A stretch of DNA of 64,000 nt, from NCBI GenBank assembly GCA_951799405.1, contig OX637332.1, positions 28,744,832-28,808,831 on the forward strand, given 5' to 3'. This DNA comes from Agapetus fuscipes (Eukaryota > Arthropoda > Insecta > Trichoptera > Glossosomatidae). The number at the start of each line of letters is the position of its first letter. Position 1 is the stretch's first letter. The notes under the pieces are model-generated. The model was given only the letters and a program-made list of their open reading frames with translations, did not search any database and was not told where the DNA came from. This document shows, piece by piece, positions 52,569 to 63,429 of this stretch. The translations under genes and the position numbers were made by a program.

Positions 52569-53585
52569 TCATTATCGATATATATTGTTATACAAAATGG
52601 TTAATCAAAATTTGGCATATTATATTCTCATTACATTTCATATGAAAAAATGATAATAACAAAATAGAATTGAAGCCAAGAACTTTCTGTCCACTCAATG
52701 TTTTGTACAGAGTTTTTGTGCAGAACAGGTGATACAAATTGTTATTCTTTAATAAAAAAACATGTGTTTTTGTATTTTTAATTTTCATTGTTTAGTTTAT
52801 GAAATCAAAGAAAATTCTTTACATTTAAAACAATATATTTAATATAATTATTAAAAAACTGCACATTTTTTTCGAATATACTGCAAAGATAAGAGCATGT
52901 TTTTACGTTATAAAGATTCGTATTTAAGATTTATTTTTATTTTCTTACGTTGTTTAGTTACATCTTAAAAGATGTCGTTTTATAAAGAATCAACCAGTTG
53001 AATGTGTGTGAACGTATCTTGTAGATTACAGCAAGTGAAAGAGATGGATATACTCCTCAGTCCGTTGCCTGCCTGCTTCGATTTAATTAATAAATCATTA
53101 ATTATTGTATGTGACAACATTTTTTCTGCAAGTGGGATTTGAAATCAAGTAAACACGTACGTACCAAGTACAATTGTAAAAGGCACGTAGGCATGAAAGA
53201 TTCCATAGAAAAAATATCAAGGTAAGTCGACAGGCCTTCGTCGGGAGAAAAACTTATAAAGAAGAGTATGTGAAGTACTTTTGTTTTGATAAATATATTT
53301 TTAAATGATTTTACACTAAGAGAAGTTTATATTTTTTAGAATCGAAATTAATACAAAAAAATGTACACAAAGTCTCCCCTCTAAGTTTTTTTTTCTTTTA
53401 AGCTTTAGACCTCGTTTTCAAATCTTTTATTTTTTTAGAAATCCACCGTTTTGGCTTCATAAGGATCATGTGAGGATAAATTTCTTATCATTTACCTTTT
53501 CCGAGGTGAAGAAATTTCATCAGAAAGTAATCGAATTGGCAAAAAAATACCTTTGTAAACAAAAATCTACACAGGGTTCATATAT

Positions 53586-53852
53586 CGTCACGTTAGTGTT
53601 TGTTTGTCTTATCTCCAACAGAGGTTATTTCACATGAAGAGTGTTTGAATTTGTACTAAACTTATGTGTCTTATGAATGTTGGAAATTAATTAATTGTAA
53701 ATATTTAAAAAAAAAACACACACACATTATCATGTTTAATGTTTTGTTCTCAGCTCAGAGTATGTGTGTAGAATGTGATTCTTAATAAAATTTCATTTAA
53801 AGGTCATCTATGAATCAAATGGTAGATAAGCCAAAAAAGCACTGGGGGGACG
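53586..53852. mobile_element. Second copy of the MITE family at 46575
   Basis: Same layout (CGTCACGTTAGTG start, CACTGGGGGGACG end, ATAT flanks; interior TTGTACTAAACTTATGTGTC and AGAATGTGATTC), more diverged. Confidence 0.6.
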
Positions 53853-54244
53853 ATATGTTTACACATTCAATCTTAACGTATGTAGGCACCTACTTCAAAT
53901 GTAGAAAATGTAAAAGGAGAAGTTTTACCCAGTTTATGTAGCGACACACATTGAAACGTACCCAGATATCATTATTTATACAGCTATAGTAAAAATTCTG
54001 TAGATATCATAATATCATTACCTACAGTCTAAATATGCTCGAGATAAGAGCCTATCAGCGATATCGTGGGCAGAAGATAAAAAGTAAAAAAGAATCGATT
54101 CTCCTAGGTACATAATGGAACTGTGTTAGTCAAAACATACTTGGAGAAAAAAATAAACTTTGAGAGCTGTGAGGGATGCCAAGGACAAACAAAACATCAT
54201 GTAAATGAACAAAAATGTAAGCAAACAGAAGAAGGAAAATATCG

Positions 54245-54475
54245 CAAAGGTTTAACTGAATAAGTGCTGATTCACTGGTTTGAGAAATCGTATATAAAAC
54301 ATTTGATTGGGTGAACCTTCCCATAGTAAGTGAACTGTGAACTAATTTATATGTAAAACTTCTCAGTTACAGGATTTTCAAACTTCTTTAATGTTTTCTG
54401 TCGGAGAAAATAGAAAAAAAAATCGCATTTATCTGAGAAACCCATGATAGCTTCATATGTCACTTATTCAGTAAT
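54245..54475 (+). repeat. Dispersed repeat P
   Basis: GCTGATTCACTGGTTTGAGA, TCTGTCGGAGAAAATAG, TTATCTGAGAAACCCATG, ATGTCACTTATTC; shared with 60345-60545 and, inverted, 37190-37345. Confidence 0.6.
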
Positions 54476-54692
54476 ATATTGTATTCTTTGTCATTATATA
54501 TTGCACAAGAATAGCCTGAGATCGACAATCATTTGCTGAGAGATCGACGGATGACGATTCCAAGTCAACCAAGGCTGATTGCATTATAGACAACTCCAAG
54601 TGTAATCATAATATATATCCTTCTGCACAATTTACATTGTTTCATTATCTCAGAGCTCATCACTAGAAGCTGTGTCCAACAATCACACAATA

Positions 54693-55006
54693 TTACATGA
54701 TGGAACGGCCAAATACTTCACTTAGCTCAACCGCCCATCGATCAACTAAAGGTTTACTCTGCTGTGTTGGGTCTTGAACATTGGGAATGAGCCAGTAAGG
54801 AAATTAATAACACGTCGGGTTATAGAGTTCCAAATCATCTGGATCTGATCTTCCATTGACTGATTGTCTTTCTTCAACTCCAAATACGCTTTGACAACAA
54901 GATTATCTTCACGCACATCCTGGAGGTGCTTTTCTGTAAGATTTTCCTTTTTATAAGCGGTCTTTTCAATAAATAACTGATATTGCTTTGACTTTAAATG
55001 CAGATG
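54693..55006 (-). pseudogene. Broken coiled-coil open frame, unidentified
   Basis: The minus strand reads KQYQLFIEKTAYKKENLTEK, HLQDVREDNLVVKAYLELKK and QMIWNSITRRVINF. The sensible continuation (PYWLIPNVQDPTQQSKPLVD, RWAVELSEVFGRSIM, stop at 54693) is in another frame, implying a frameshift near 54810. Charged, heptad-like composition suggests a coiled coil. I do not recognise the family. No TTAG/GT exon borders are obvious, so a processed pseudogene or retroelement piece is possible. Confidence 0.4.
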
Positions 55007-55189
55007 TTATTGTCACGTGCATTTAATTTGAGCATTCTGAAATAATTTCGACGTGACGAATGGTGTAACGTGTCAATACTTTTGGATAATATTTTTTTTT
55101 TAATGCATTTTTTCTATGAATTTTTCTATGACTATACTTTTTGATAAACATTATAATCCTTTTTTGTATTTTGCCTCGTTTAGCGTTGA

Positions 55190-55440
55190 ACTGGTCAAAG
55201 GTTAAATGGAAGGTCGTGGGTTCGAATCCCGGCGAAGCACAAAATACATTTAATTTATATTTTCAAATATGCTCTTCGCTAGATTGAAAATTTCATATGC
55301 CTTTGCCAAAGAACCGTCACCAAAGGTCCATCCAGCCTTACTTCAACTGGATGAGCATTGCCGCATTCTATAGCGACGATCAAGCTCACAGAGGGCTGTT
55401 GTGGTGTGATACACAAAAACAAAAATAAATCATTCTAATA
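55190..55440 (+). mobile_element. SINE-5S copy (tRNA unit, body, tail)
   Basis: GTCGTGGGTTCGAATCCCGG B-box region, TAGCGACGATCAAGCTCACA body, GTGTGATACACAAAAACAAA tail. The CR1-like remnant starts 26 bases further on. Confidence 0.75.
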
Positions 55441-55465
55441 TTATTATTATGCAATCTTTCAACAT

Positions 55466-56005
55466 ATTTGGTTGGTGGCTGTCCTAGTTGTCTCTCGTCT
55501 CGACTATTGCTATATTATCTACACAGGGCTACCCCAGAAGCTTTCTGATCGTCTGCAGATGGCCTTCAACGCTGCTGCCAGGATAATATACAAAAAGGGT
55601 AAATACTGCCACGTCTCCCCGCTGCTGCGTGAGCTGCACTGGCTGAGGGTCCGTGAGAGGGTTGAGTTAAAGCCATGTCTCAGAGTCCACAAGGCCTTAA
55701 AGGGTACGGCACTCCCATGTCTCGCTGAACTATGTCCTGCTGACATCGCTACAAGGCGACCACTGCGCTCTGCCTCTACTGCTGTCAACAGGATCAAAGA
55801 ACCAATAAGAGCAAATACATCCAATTTTGCGGATAGGAGCTTTGGGGTAGCCGGGTCAGTTGCCTGGAATAAGCTGCCTGTCGACTTTCGCTCTGACCAG
55901 CCCACCATCACCTTCAGAAGAGGACTTAAGAAAATGCTGTTTTCGAAGAGCCACGGCGCCCTTGAGATGGTCTTTGATCATTAAACGGCGCCACCGGAAA
56001 TAAAT
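55466..56005 (+). pseudogene. CR1/L2-like LINE: RT C-terminal domain remnant (170-aa open frame)
   Basis: Open frame 55472-55984 reads VSRLDYCYIIYTGLPQKLSD, FNAAARIIY, SPLLRELHWLRVRERVELKP, HKALKGTALPCLAEL, FADRSFGVAGSVAWNKLP and FRRGLKKMLF to a stop. The same terminal LINE domain as at 48757 is here uninterrupted but lacks the catalytic RT core, so it cannot be functional alone. The 3' end is ACGGCGCCACCGGAAATAAA with an ATCATC-rich tail. The ATG is fortuitous. Base composition is clearly more GC-rich than the flanks. This is a different subfamily from 48757. Confidence 0.85.
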
Positions 56006-56009
56006 CATC

Positions 56010-58750
56010 CATCATCATATTATTTTCCTCCTCTTTGTGTTAAATTGGCTACAAAAACAAAGGGAATCAGAAACAAGTCAAATAAACAAAAATTATGAAG
56101 GGAGACGTTTTATCCAATTTTCATTTAAATTATTTGTGACAGAATTCTTCCGAGAATCTCCACTTACTGAGTCACTCGTAATCAGTGTATATTATCATCA
56201 TTTTATTGATATAGCCCATAAAGTGAGATATAATTATACTGAGAAGTACCTAGAGCACCTACTCACATTCGTACCACCGTATTATCAACACACTTCAACT
56301 GGCTGGTCGCTTTGAAAACCGCACACAAATTTATTTATAAACTTTTATTTCCACAAAGATTAATAATTTGCTAAAACATTTTCGGTTCTATTCTAGTTTA
56401 GTCGTCCGTAAAGTCCACGCTTTGACAATCTAATGATGCATTTATATTAAGACCTGACAATTCAAGATGGCCGCAAGTGAACAGCTGATAAGTTTTCATA
56501 TAAATATTACCAAAATTTGGTGGGTAAGAATGACCGTGGTGGTGAGACTTTCAGCCCAGGCATCATTAGTTTGTCAAAGCGTGGGCTCAACCGACGACTA
56601 AAATGTCTAAGAATAGCCCCGTTTCAGTTTTACTTGAGCCTTCTTCAGGAACGTTTTTATTTAAAATCTGCAACGTAGTGTAGAAGTATTCCTGCCAACG
56701 CAACGACGCGACCAATTAATTACATTTTCCATCAAACGCCTTGTTGTAGCCGTTGTAGTACGTTTGTGCAAAAATGCATTTTGTTATTTAATTAATTACT
56801 GACCTAGATTTCCCATTACAATAAATATATATCGCAATTTTGCGGATTGCTTGCGAAAAATGCAACTCGTAAAATGACAATATTTATTCTTCAATGCTGA
56901 ATCGACATTTTCTTCTTCTCAAGTTAGATGGGTTATTAGTGTATTAGTTTTTTTTGTTGTTTCATTTCAATGACATGGGTTATTAGTGTATTAGTTTTTT
57001 TTGTTGTTTCATTTCAATGACCCAATAGTATTTTAACAATAAAGCAAATACCGCTGACTAAAAATCAGCTGTAATTTCGCGTCCAAGTTTTGAATTCATA
57101 ATGTCGCTTTGGAAAGATCAGGGTTTTATTTCATTATAACTTACAATTCTGTGTGCGAGAGGAGCAACGATAAGTAAAAAAATGCAAGTGAGGAGAGCCA
57201 AAACAAAATTGAAGAATTTGACAAATATTTGAGATAAATATTCATGTCATTTGTCCGTTTTCAGAGTACATCAAAATCTTATTTTATTTTTTGACTCAAA
57301 TCATTTTTCCTTACCAGACATATATCTAAAGAAAGACTTGGCATACTTAACTCAAAACTCGATTTCTTTTACTAGTTCCGTTGTTATTTTCGCCCACAGA
57401 ATTATCTACAACTTGTAAGCTGAACATAATTTTTGTAATTGATGCATTGAAAACATCAAATACAAAAAATTGTGCCCACTTTATACAAATATGTACTTAA
57501 AAAAGTAAAAGCGTAAAAAAATGCTTGAAAATATGTTTATCATTTCCACATTTGTCTTTATATGACATGTTCATTATTTCAGAGCCGGGTGCTTCAAACA
57601 ATATAATGATTTCAATGAAAAATCCTGCGGCTATCAATATACATAATTAGTGCAACAAATTTTGTCAACACGTGAAGTAACAAATTCATGCATTTGTTAT
57701 TTCGACAATTATTTTACGAATGAAATCACATTCATAGAAACAACCGGCTTAAAGGATTATTTTATAATTTATAGTGCATTTTTTGTGATTCTTCAATTAT
57801 ATAAATAAAGACTTTCACTTGGATTTGTAAAATTTATTCTAGTAACAAAACTTATTCCATCCTAAATAGATTCTTACTAGTTTTTTTTTACACAGCATTA
57901 AAAACCTATGAAGATTTTTTCCTGAAAATCCAAAAGCATGTAAATATTTACACAAAATACAGTATTTGTAGGGCATAATTGTTGTTCATGTCAATCAAAA
58001 TATGTACCAGTAAAACCTATACTAAGGAATCCATAATAATAATATCAAATGCAGTACTTAAATATCAAAAACTGAAAAAAAACACGTTGAAAGAACGAGA
58101 TTTTTTCAACATTTAAAAAATCAATATCATAAAAGAGACGTACTATGTAGAAACATGCATGTACTTTTTAATAAATTATATTTCATATCATTTATTCATT
58201 ATATATGTACTTGAATGCTTATTGAATATAACAGTGAAATAGATATCACCATAACAACCTACAAACTTAACCTTACCTGATTAAAAGTCGATAAGTTAAT
58301 TAAATAAATAAAAAAACATTATATTATATCGGCTAAATATAATTGCAAATTCGGAAAAAAAAGTACTAAGAAGAAAAAAAAGCATTCATATGTTTACAAG
58401 GAAATTAGTACATTTAATTGGACGAAAAACCATCATAATTATAAGCAGTTTGTAGCTGTTTTTTTTTATTTATTAAATTGCATTTCAATGTATACTTGTA
58501 TATGCATTTACAAACTTTAAACACCGAAAACTGTATTTAAAAAACACATTTTCATTGATTTCATAACATGGTACCGCTATAATATTGGAAGATTCAAAAC
58601 AACAATCAAATTATTTATTATTATTACCGGTCTATTTAAGTTATCTTCACAAAATTGTAACTGAAACGTCTTGTTTAATCTTCTTCTTTGCACCGCGATA
58701 GCTCGCACTCTTTTTGAACTGAAGTTTTCAGTTATATTCATAGAATTATT
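56010..58750. other. Repeat-poor AT-rich stretch left of the luna-like exon
   Basis: Contains the 47 bp duplication and a TTGAGCCTTCTTCAGGAACG scrap (56635) but no other recognised elements. Possible site of intronic control sequences; none can be named. Confidence 0.45.
56928..57021 (+). repeat. Perfect 47 bp tandem duplication
   Basis: Two identical units beginning ATGGGTTATTAGTGTATTAG. Confidence 0.9.
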
Positions 58751-58821
58751 TATCATCTCGGCAGTGATAATATCACGGATTCTCGGCTTGGAATTACTGG
58801 TTTGAGGTTCACTCTTCTTAC

Positions 58822-58923
58822 CTGCTGCCAGTGGTCTTCCAGGGAAGTCTGCGCGGAGAAGTAGCCCGTATCCTGGATGTCCTTCAGTTCCCTGAAGATG
58901 TTTCCACTCGGCAGGATATCCAT
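58822..58923 (-). CDS. luna: First coding exon of a luna / KLF6-KLF7-type Krüppel-like transcription factor
   Basis: Reading leftwards from the ATG at 58923, 34 codons begin MDILPSGNIFRELKDIQ and contain TGYFSAQTSLEDHWQQ. This is the conserved N-terminal block of the KLF6/KLF7/luna group (vertebrate form: MDVLP..., TGYFSALPSLEE.WQQ), which carries the activation-domain start. The exon stops exactly after WQQ at a good splice donor (CAG|GTAAGAAG, intron starting at 58821), phase 0. To my knowledge the vertebrate first coding exon also ends after this block. The family protein is a nuclear DNA-binding regulator with three C-terminal C2H2 zinc fingers; those exons are not in this window. An in-frame ATG 18 codons upstream (58977) would add MCRKDSVFGGLGIEPAAA, but the family normally starts at MD(I/V)LP, so I chose that start. 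Identification is from remembered family sequence; luna is the fly name for this orthology group. Confidence 0.85.
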
Positions 58924-59260
58924 TGCTGCTGCTGGCTCGATTCCAAGTCCACCAAAAACACTATCTTTTCTACACACACAAACTACTTCACTACTATTTA
59001 CACACGAACCATTACAGATACATACGGCTATGGGTTTTTAATTAAATTATTGTGTCTTGGAGCATTTTAAGAGGTTCTTTTCAGTTATCCATTCAATTCG
59101 ATATGGCTGTACAAATCGTTTGGTATGGAGAGCCGGTCGGACGAGCGCGATGTACACCCTTCTACGCGAGCGGTCAATGACTAACTGAAGTTGGCGTTGC
59201 GCCGTTACGCGCCGGCTGACGAATCCCCAAAAATGGGGAATAATAGATGCACGGAACAAA
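58924..59260 (-). promoter_or_regulatory. Probable 5'UTR and core promoter region of the luna-like gene
   Basis: Upstream (rightward) of the exon, the minus strand runs through an untranslated leader into a GC- and CpG-rich block (about 59125-59225) that stands out from the AT-rich surroundings. In it an arthropod-style initiator, TCAGTTAG, is readable on the minus strand with the A near 59186. About 28 bases further downstream lies GGGTG, a 4/5 match to a DPE. No TATA box is evident at the expected distance. The elements are seen; promoter activity is inferred. Confidence 0.4.
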
Positions 59261-59878
59261 AATTCCCCATATTTTGAAATAATACTTATATTCTTTCTAC
59301 ATGTTATTTATATTAGTTTTACACTTTTCTTTCGCAGTTTGTAAGTTACACTTTCGTTAAATATTCGTACAATAATATCAAAATTATGTACAGTACACAT
59401 CTTCAAAGAAATGTTTTTAATTACCTAATGTTGTTAAGTACCTATATAATATATAGGTATCTGTACTTGTTGTAGGTGAGTAGGTAGGAATTTTCATCTC
59501 TTTACACTAAATAATTCGAATAATACAAATAAAAAGTAAAAAATTTCATTAAACTGACTATTTTTCATTTAATTATGGCTCCTGCCTTAATCGAATTATG
59601 TAAACTAACAAGTGTGTTGAGTTAGAATTCAAAGGAAGTTTTATAAAAATAAAGCTATTTTTTTTTAAACGTAGTTTAAGTAGGTAGTTTATTTTATTTT
59701 AAATAAAATGAATTTTCACTGTGTGAATACACAAACCCTACAAAATCTGAAGTTTTATAATTTTATGATTTCTACATATTTTTGATTATTTTCTTAAATT
59801 TAATTTCAATTCATTTTCAGCTCCTAATTTTATTTTAACAATCTGTGTATTTTTTCCATATTAAAGTATTTTTTATTT
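59261..59878. other. Unassigned upstream region of the luna-like gene
   Basis: AT-rich, no repeats recognised. Confidence 0.45.
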
Positions 59879-60115
59879 CCTTGCATAATAGATTGGCATG
59901 AGACTGATATTCTATGCTGTAAACATGATTCACTTTATTCAATACCATCCCTGTTTCAGGGAAAGGCGACAGGAGTTGCAAGGCTTACATTCATTTGAGT
60001 TATGATTTATTTTGTAAGTGCACATGCAGTCCGTGTAAATGCTGGCTTATAACGTCTACTTGTGGGCGTGTATTGAAAAGGTATACATATTAAATGTAAT
60101 TATATCTTTGCAAAA
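59879..60115 (+). repeat. Repeat A copy, old
   Basis: Diverged throughout (CCTTGCATAATAGATTGGCA head, GGCGACAGGAGTTGCAAGGC). Confidence 0.75.
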
Positions 60116-60146
60116 ACTTTATTTTTGGCCCTACACTCTTATCAGT

Positions 60147-60270
60147 GTTATTTATGTACAGTAAATCCATGGCTCAACCACCTTGTGAATTTTCCATGGA
60201 TCAGCTATATGTAGCTTAGTTGCGTTTTAGCTGTGCATCAAATGCTATGTGAATAACAGTATATGAATTT
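60147..60270 (+). repeat. Dispersed repeat Y with SINE-K tail inset
   Basis: ATCCATGGCTCAACCACC and CTATGTGAATAACAGTAT, with TATGTAGCTTAGTTGCG (SINE-K end) in the middle. Confidence 0.5.
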
Positions 60271-60344
60271 AACCCTTCGTCCATTTCCTTCCTATTATAG
60301 CATACCATCATATTGAAGGTCTTTGCCACCTGAAATGTAAAACG

Positions 60345-60545
60345 AAATAAATGCCGATTCACTGATTCGAGAAATTGTAGATAAAACCTTGTATCGGGTG
60401 CAACTTCTTATAGTTAATGAGCTAATTCAAAACTTGTTAACTACAGGGTTTTTACATTTTTTTTTGTGTTCTCTCTGGTAGAAAATGGGAAAAAGGTATT
60501 TACATTTGAGATACCAAAGTTGGCTTTGTATGCCACTTATTCAGG
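60345..60545 (+). repeat. Dispersed repeat P
   Basis: GCCGATTCACTGATTCGAGA, TCTGGTAGAAAATGGG, GTATGCCACTTATTC. Confidence 0.6.
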
Positions 60546-60904
60546 TATCAATATTTATAAATACTTACCACTACTCACTTTATTTTTGTGATGTATACTT
60601 TTCTTCGTTTTGTTGAAGGCCATGGTTGCAAGCAGTCATTCATGTCAAAAAACAAGGATTCTGAAAAAACAAGGACAAATGGAAAATATACTAATCCTGT
60701 AAAGAAAAATGGCCTGTCATAAGATGGGCCAATTAAAAAGGACTGAACTATTATTTGTCTTTTAATGCCACTAACTAAAGATCCATCAGTTACCATCATG
60801 TTAATATTATCGTTGGACTCATACTTTAATCAGGTGCTTTCCCGTGGCCTTCTCGATTCTGAGCTATTGGTCATCCTATGTGTTGGTTCATCCGCTTTCA
60901 CATC

Positions 60905-60966
60905 CACAAGAGAGTCGATTTTTAACTTGTTAGTTGATTTTAAAAATTGTAATTTGTTGTGTACGC
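60905..60966 (+). pseudogene. LINE-A 3'UTR remnant
   Basis: TTGATTTTAAAAATTGTAAT followed by TTGTTGTGTACG matches the LINE-A spacer at 8230-8272 and 43720-43751, directly before the repeat A copy at 60967. Confidence 0.6.
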
Positions 60967-61216
60967 TCCTTGAATTATAGGTTGGTATGTGGCTGACCAC
61001 CCATGCTGTAGAAAATGGTTCACTTTGCCAATGTCACCCCTGTTTCAGGGAAGGTCGGCAGGAGTTGCACGGTGTATGTTAATTTGAGATTTGGGTTTTT
61101 ATAGTGTAGGTCCATATGCGGCATGTTTAAGCGCGAACTTATACATGTCTGCTTGTGAAAATGCATATAATGTGAATCTTTAATGTTACATATATTTGCA
61201 ACTTAGATTAGATTAG
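60967..61216 (+). repeat. Repeat A copy behind a LINE-A 3'UTR remnant
   Basis: Complete, tail TTAGATTAGATTAG. Confidence 0.9.
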
Positions 61217-61617
61217 CTAGGGAAATAAGAATTCTACCCGCATGGAGGGATGAGGAAGAGGAATTGTGTCCCCGGTAAAAATTAGGAGAAAATTAGAACT
61301 CAAAGGGGTAATTTTTCCACAGCAGAATGTTGGAGAAGAGAATGGTAGATTCCTTTGTAGTATTTTTGATTTATTTATTATGATGATGATGGATCAGTTA
61401 ACTTTTGTTAGTGTCGTTGTGCCATCACTCCAAGGATGTTTTGAGACTTCTCCTGTAGTGGTAGTTCCATACCCTTGGAGCCGCCACTGCAAAAGCACAC
61501 TCACCGTTGGAGACTTGCACAAAAGATCTTTACCAATATTCTGGCTCTACTTTGGGAAGACCAAGTTTACAATCAAAATAATCTATTTAGATACTTACAT
61601 TATCTTTGTTAGTCTAA

Positions 61618-61955
61618 TGCCGCCATTTCTCTAAGGGTGGCCAGTACCTTTCGCAGATACATCTCGACTATACTAACCTTACGTACTTCATTTACTTGCT
61701 AAACATTCATCGCTCTTCAAATATGCTCTTCTCTTTTCCTAACTCTGTAGATTCCTATAACTCGCTTACTTTTTACTCAATTTTTTTTTTTTACTAGTTC
61801 TTCCTCTTCATACTTATCTTTGATATTCTTTTTCCACACTCATTTACAGTCATTCATCATCCATTTTTTCAAGAACAATTCTTGCCAGAACCATCTCATT
61901 TTTCTCTTGTCCTTCCACCCTCATGATCTTTTTATATCGCACTCATCCGTAACAC
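61618..61955 (-). pseudogene. Decayed LINE-B remnant (minus strand)
   Basis: The minus strand runs from a MRWFWQELFLKKWM-like copy of the RWFGHLERM block near 61870 to a CCACCCTTAGAGAAATGGCGG terminus at 61620, with many frame breaks. Confidence 0.5.
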
Positions 61956-62013
61956 AATTATTATACAATTAATCACAATCGGGATCAGTCTATTTACTTT
62001 CCCCACGTCAAGT

Positions 62014-62274
62014 TTCCTTGACTAATAGGTTGATATGCGGCTGACCACCCATGCTGTAAAAATGGTTCACTTTGTCAATGTCACCCCTGTCTCAGGGAAG
62101 GACGGCAAGATTTGCAGGGCTTATGTTCATTTGAGATGGGTTCTTATAATGTAGGTCCACATGCGGCATGTGTTAGTGCGAAATTATACATGTCTGCTTG
62201 TGGGAATGCATTTAATATAAATCTTAAATGGTATATATCCTTGCAGCTTAGATTAGATTAGATTAGACTAGATT
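62014..62274 (+). repeat. Repeat A copy
   Basis: Complete, long (TTAGA)n tail. Confidence 0.9.
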
Positions 62275-62654
62275 AGTCAATCATTTTAATATTCTCAATG
62301 ACATCAATTTTTTTCATCATTTTCAACTATCCAAGGGATCTGCCCGAGATTAATTTGAAGTGATAGGAAGTGATAGCCACAAAGCAATGACAAATTACAA
62401 TTACATATGAAAAGGTAGGTTATGTTATGCATATCTTATTTTTCTTCTTGTCAATTTTAGTAGAGATGTGAACAAAACCATGAACTACGCTGGTAAAATT
62501 TGACATTGTGGTAAAATAATTTTATCATACGGCAATACGGCCATCGGTATAGCTTATCGGTAAACGACCATCCGTTAGTAAAATGAGGATTTACTTACGG
62601 ATATTTAGTACCACGTTTATAAGATCCGCCCTGAGACGATCTAACTTAATTATC

Positions 62655-62800
62655 TCAAAATGAGTTCCACGACAACCGTCCCACAGACAGCCAGACCACG
62701 GACACATTGTTCTCACAACAGTTCATCCATATGGCTTTACAGTCAACGACATTTTGGTCACAGACACATCAGTTATCACAACATTTCAGTTGCATACAAT
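62655..62800 (+). repeat. Periodic GACnnnTCGGTCA block
   Basis: GTTCCACGACAACCGTCCCA start, ACGACATTTTGGTCACAGAC units; more decayed. Confidence 0.55.
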
Positions 62801-63068
62801 ATATGAAGACTACAAGGGAAAAACATGGAATATCAGCAAAAATAAGTTTGTGAGAAAAAAAGTAAGATCTAGTGGCATCTGCGTGTATCTAAAGCTCTGC
62901 AAAATTTGTAATGCAACAGTCGCTATCATAGTTTATGGCGATATTTCCGTTTCTTTGTGCCAGGCAATAACCATGATTTCAAATTTATAATTTTGATTTA
63001 CTCATAATTTTCTTCAACTGGCATTTCTTGTTCTTCCCATGTAGTCTTCATATGGTCCACAGGCATCA

Positions 63069-63316
63069 CTAAATCTAAATCTAAGCTGCAAAGATATGTA
63101 TCATTTGAAATTCATATTAAATGCATTTCCACAAGCAGACACGCATAATTTCGCGCTCACACATGCCGCATGTCGACCTACAATATAAAAAACCCAATCT
63201 CAAATGGATATACACCCTGTTACTCTGGCCGACCTTCCCTGAAACAGGGGTGACATTGGCAAAGTGAACCATTTTTTACAGTATGGGTGGTCAACCTCAT
63301 ACCAACCTATCAGTCA
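63069..63316 (-). repeat. Repeat A copy
   Basis: Complete, AAATCTAAATCTAAGCTGCA tail complement to ACCTATCAGTCAA. Confidence 0.9.
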
Positions 63317-63336
63317 ATTAATACCACCATCCAGGA

Positions 63337-63425
63337 ACATCACCATCACAGAAAACCAAAAAGAATTAAAAGTACACTAATGCCAAAGGTTTTTTGGAGA
63401 GCCAGTTTTCTGTGATGGAACTGTC
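63337..63425. repeat. Short hairpin element
   Basis: CCATCACAGAAAACC and GGTTTTTTGGAGAGCCAGTT with TTCTGTGATGG form a stem. The same sequence at 39645-39667 plus 39985-40025 is split by a SINE-K. Confidence 0.6.
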
Positions 63426-63429
63426 TGTC

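Larger units (their letters stand above)
50641..53585. other. Repeat-poor AT-rich stretch
   Basis: Apart from the palindrome at 51721 and a short repeat at 52495, no repeat, exon or RNA gene could be supported. Confidence 0.5.
1..58821 (-). other. Probable large first intron (or upstream/intergenic DNA) of the luna-like gene
   Basis: The donor at 58821 opens an intron that must run leftwards. I see no acceptor followed by the expected ELERYL-type exon 2 and no long zinc-finger reading frame in the 58.8 kb to the left, so the intron probably exceeds this length. The interval is packed with transposons on both strands. That it is a single intron is an inference; another small gene could lie inside. 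Confidence 0.45.

Noticed and set aside
52219..52572. 117-codon minus-strand frame (contains SSWNEDNDLLPSEMEI)
   Set aside because: Overlaps a dispersed repeat (52495-52568), no recognised domain, no luna exon similarity, no convincing splice borders.
61266..61634. 122-codon plus-strand frame
   Set aside because: Runs from a repeat A tail region into reversed LINE-B debris; no domain recognised.
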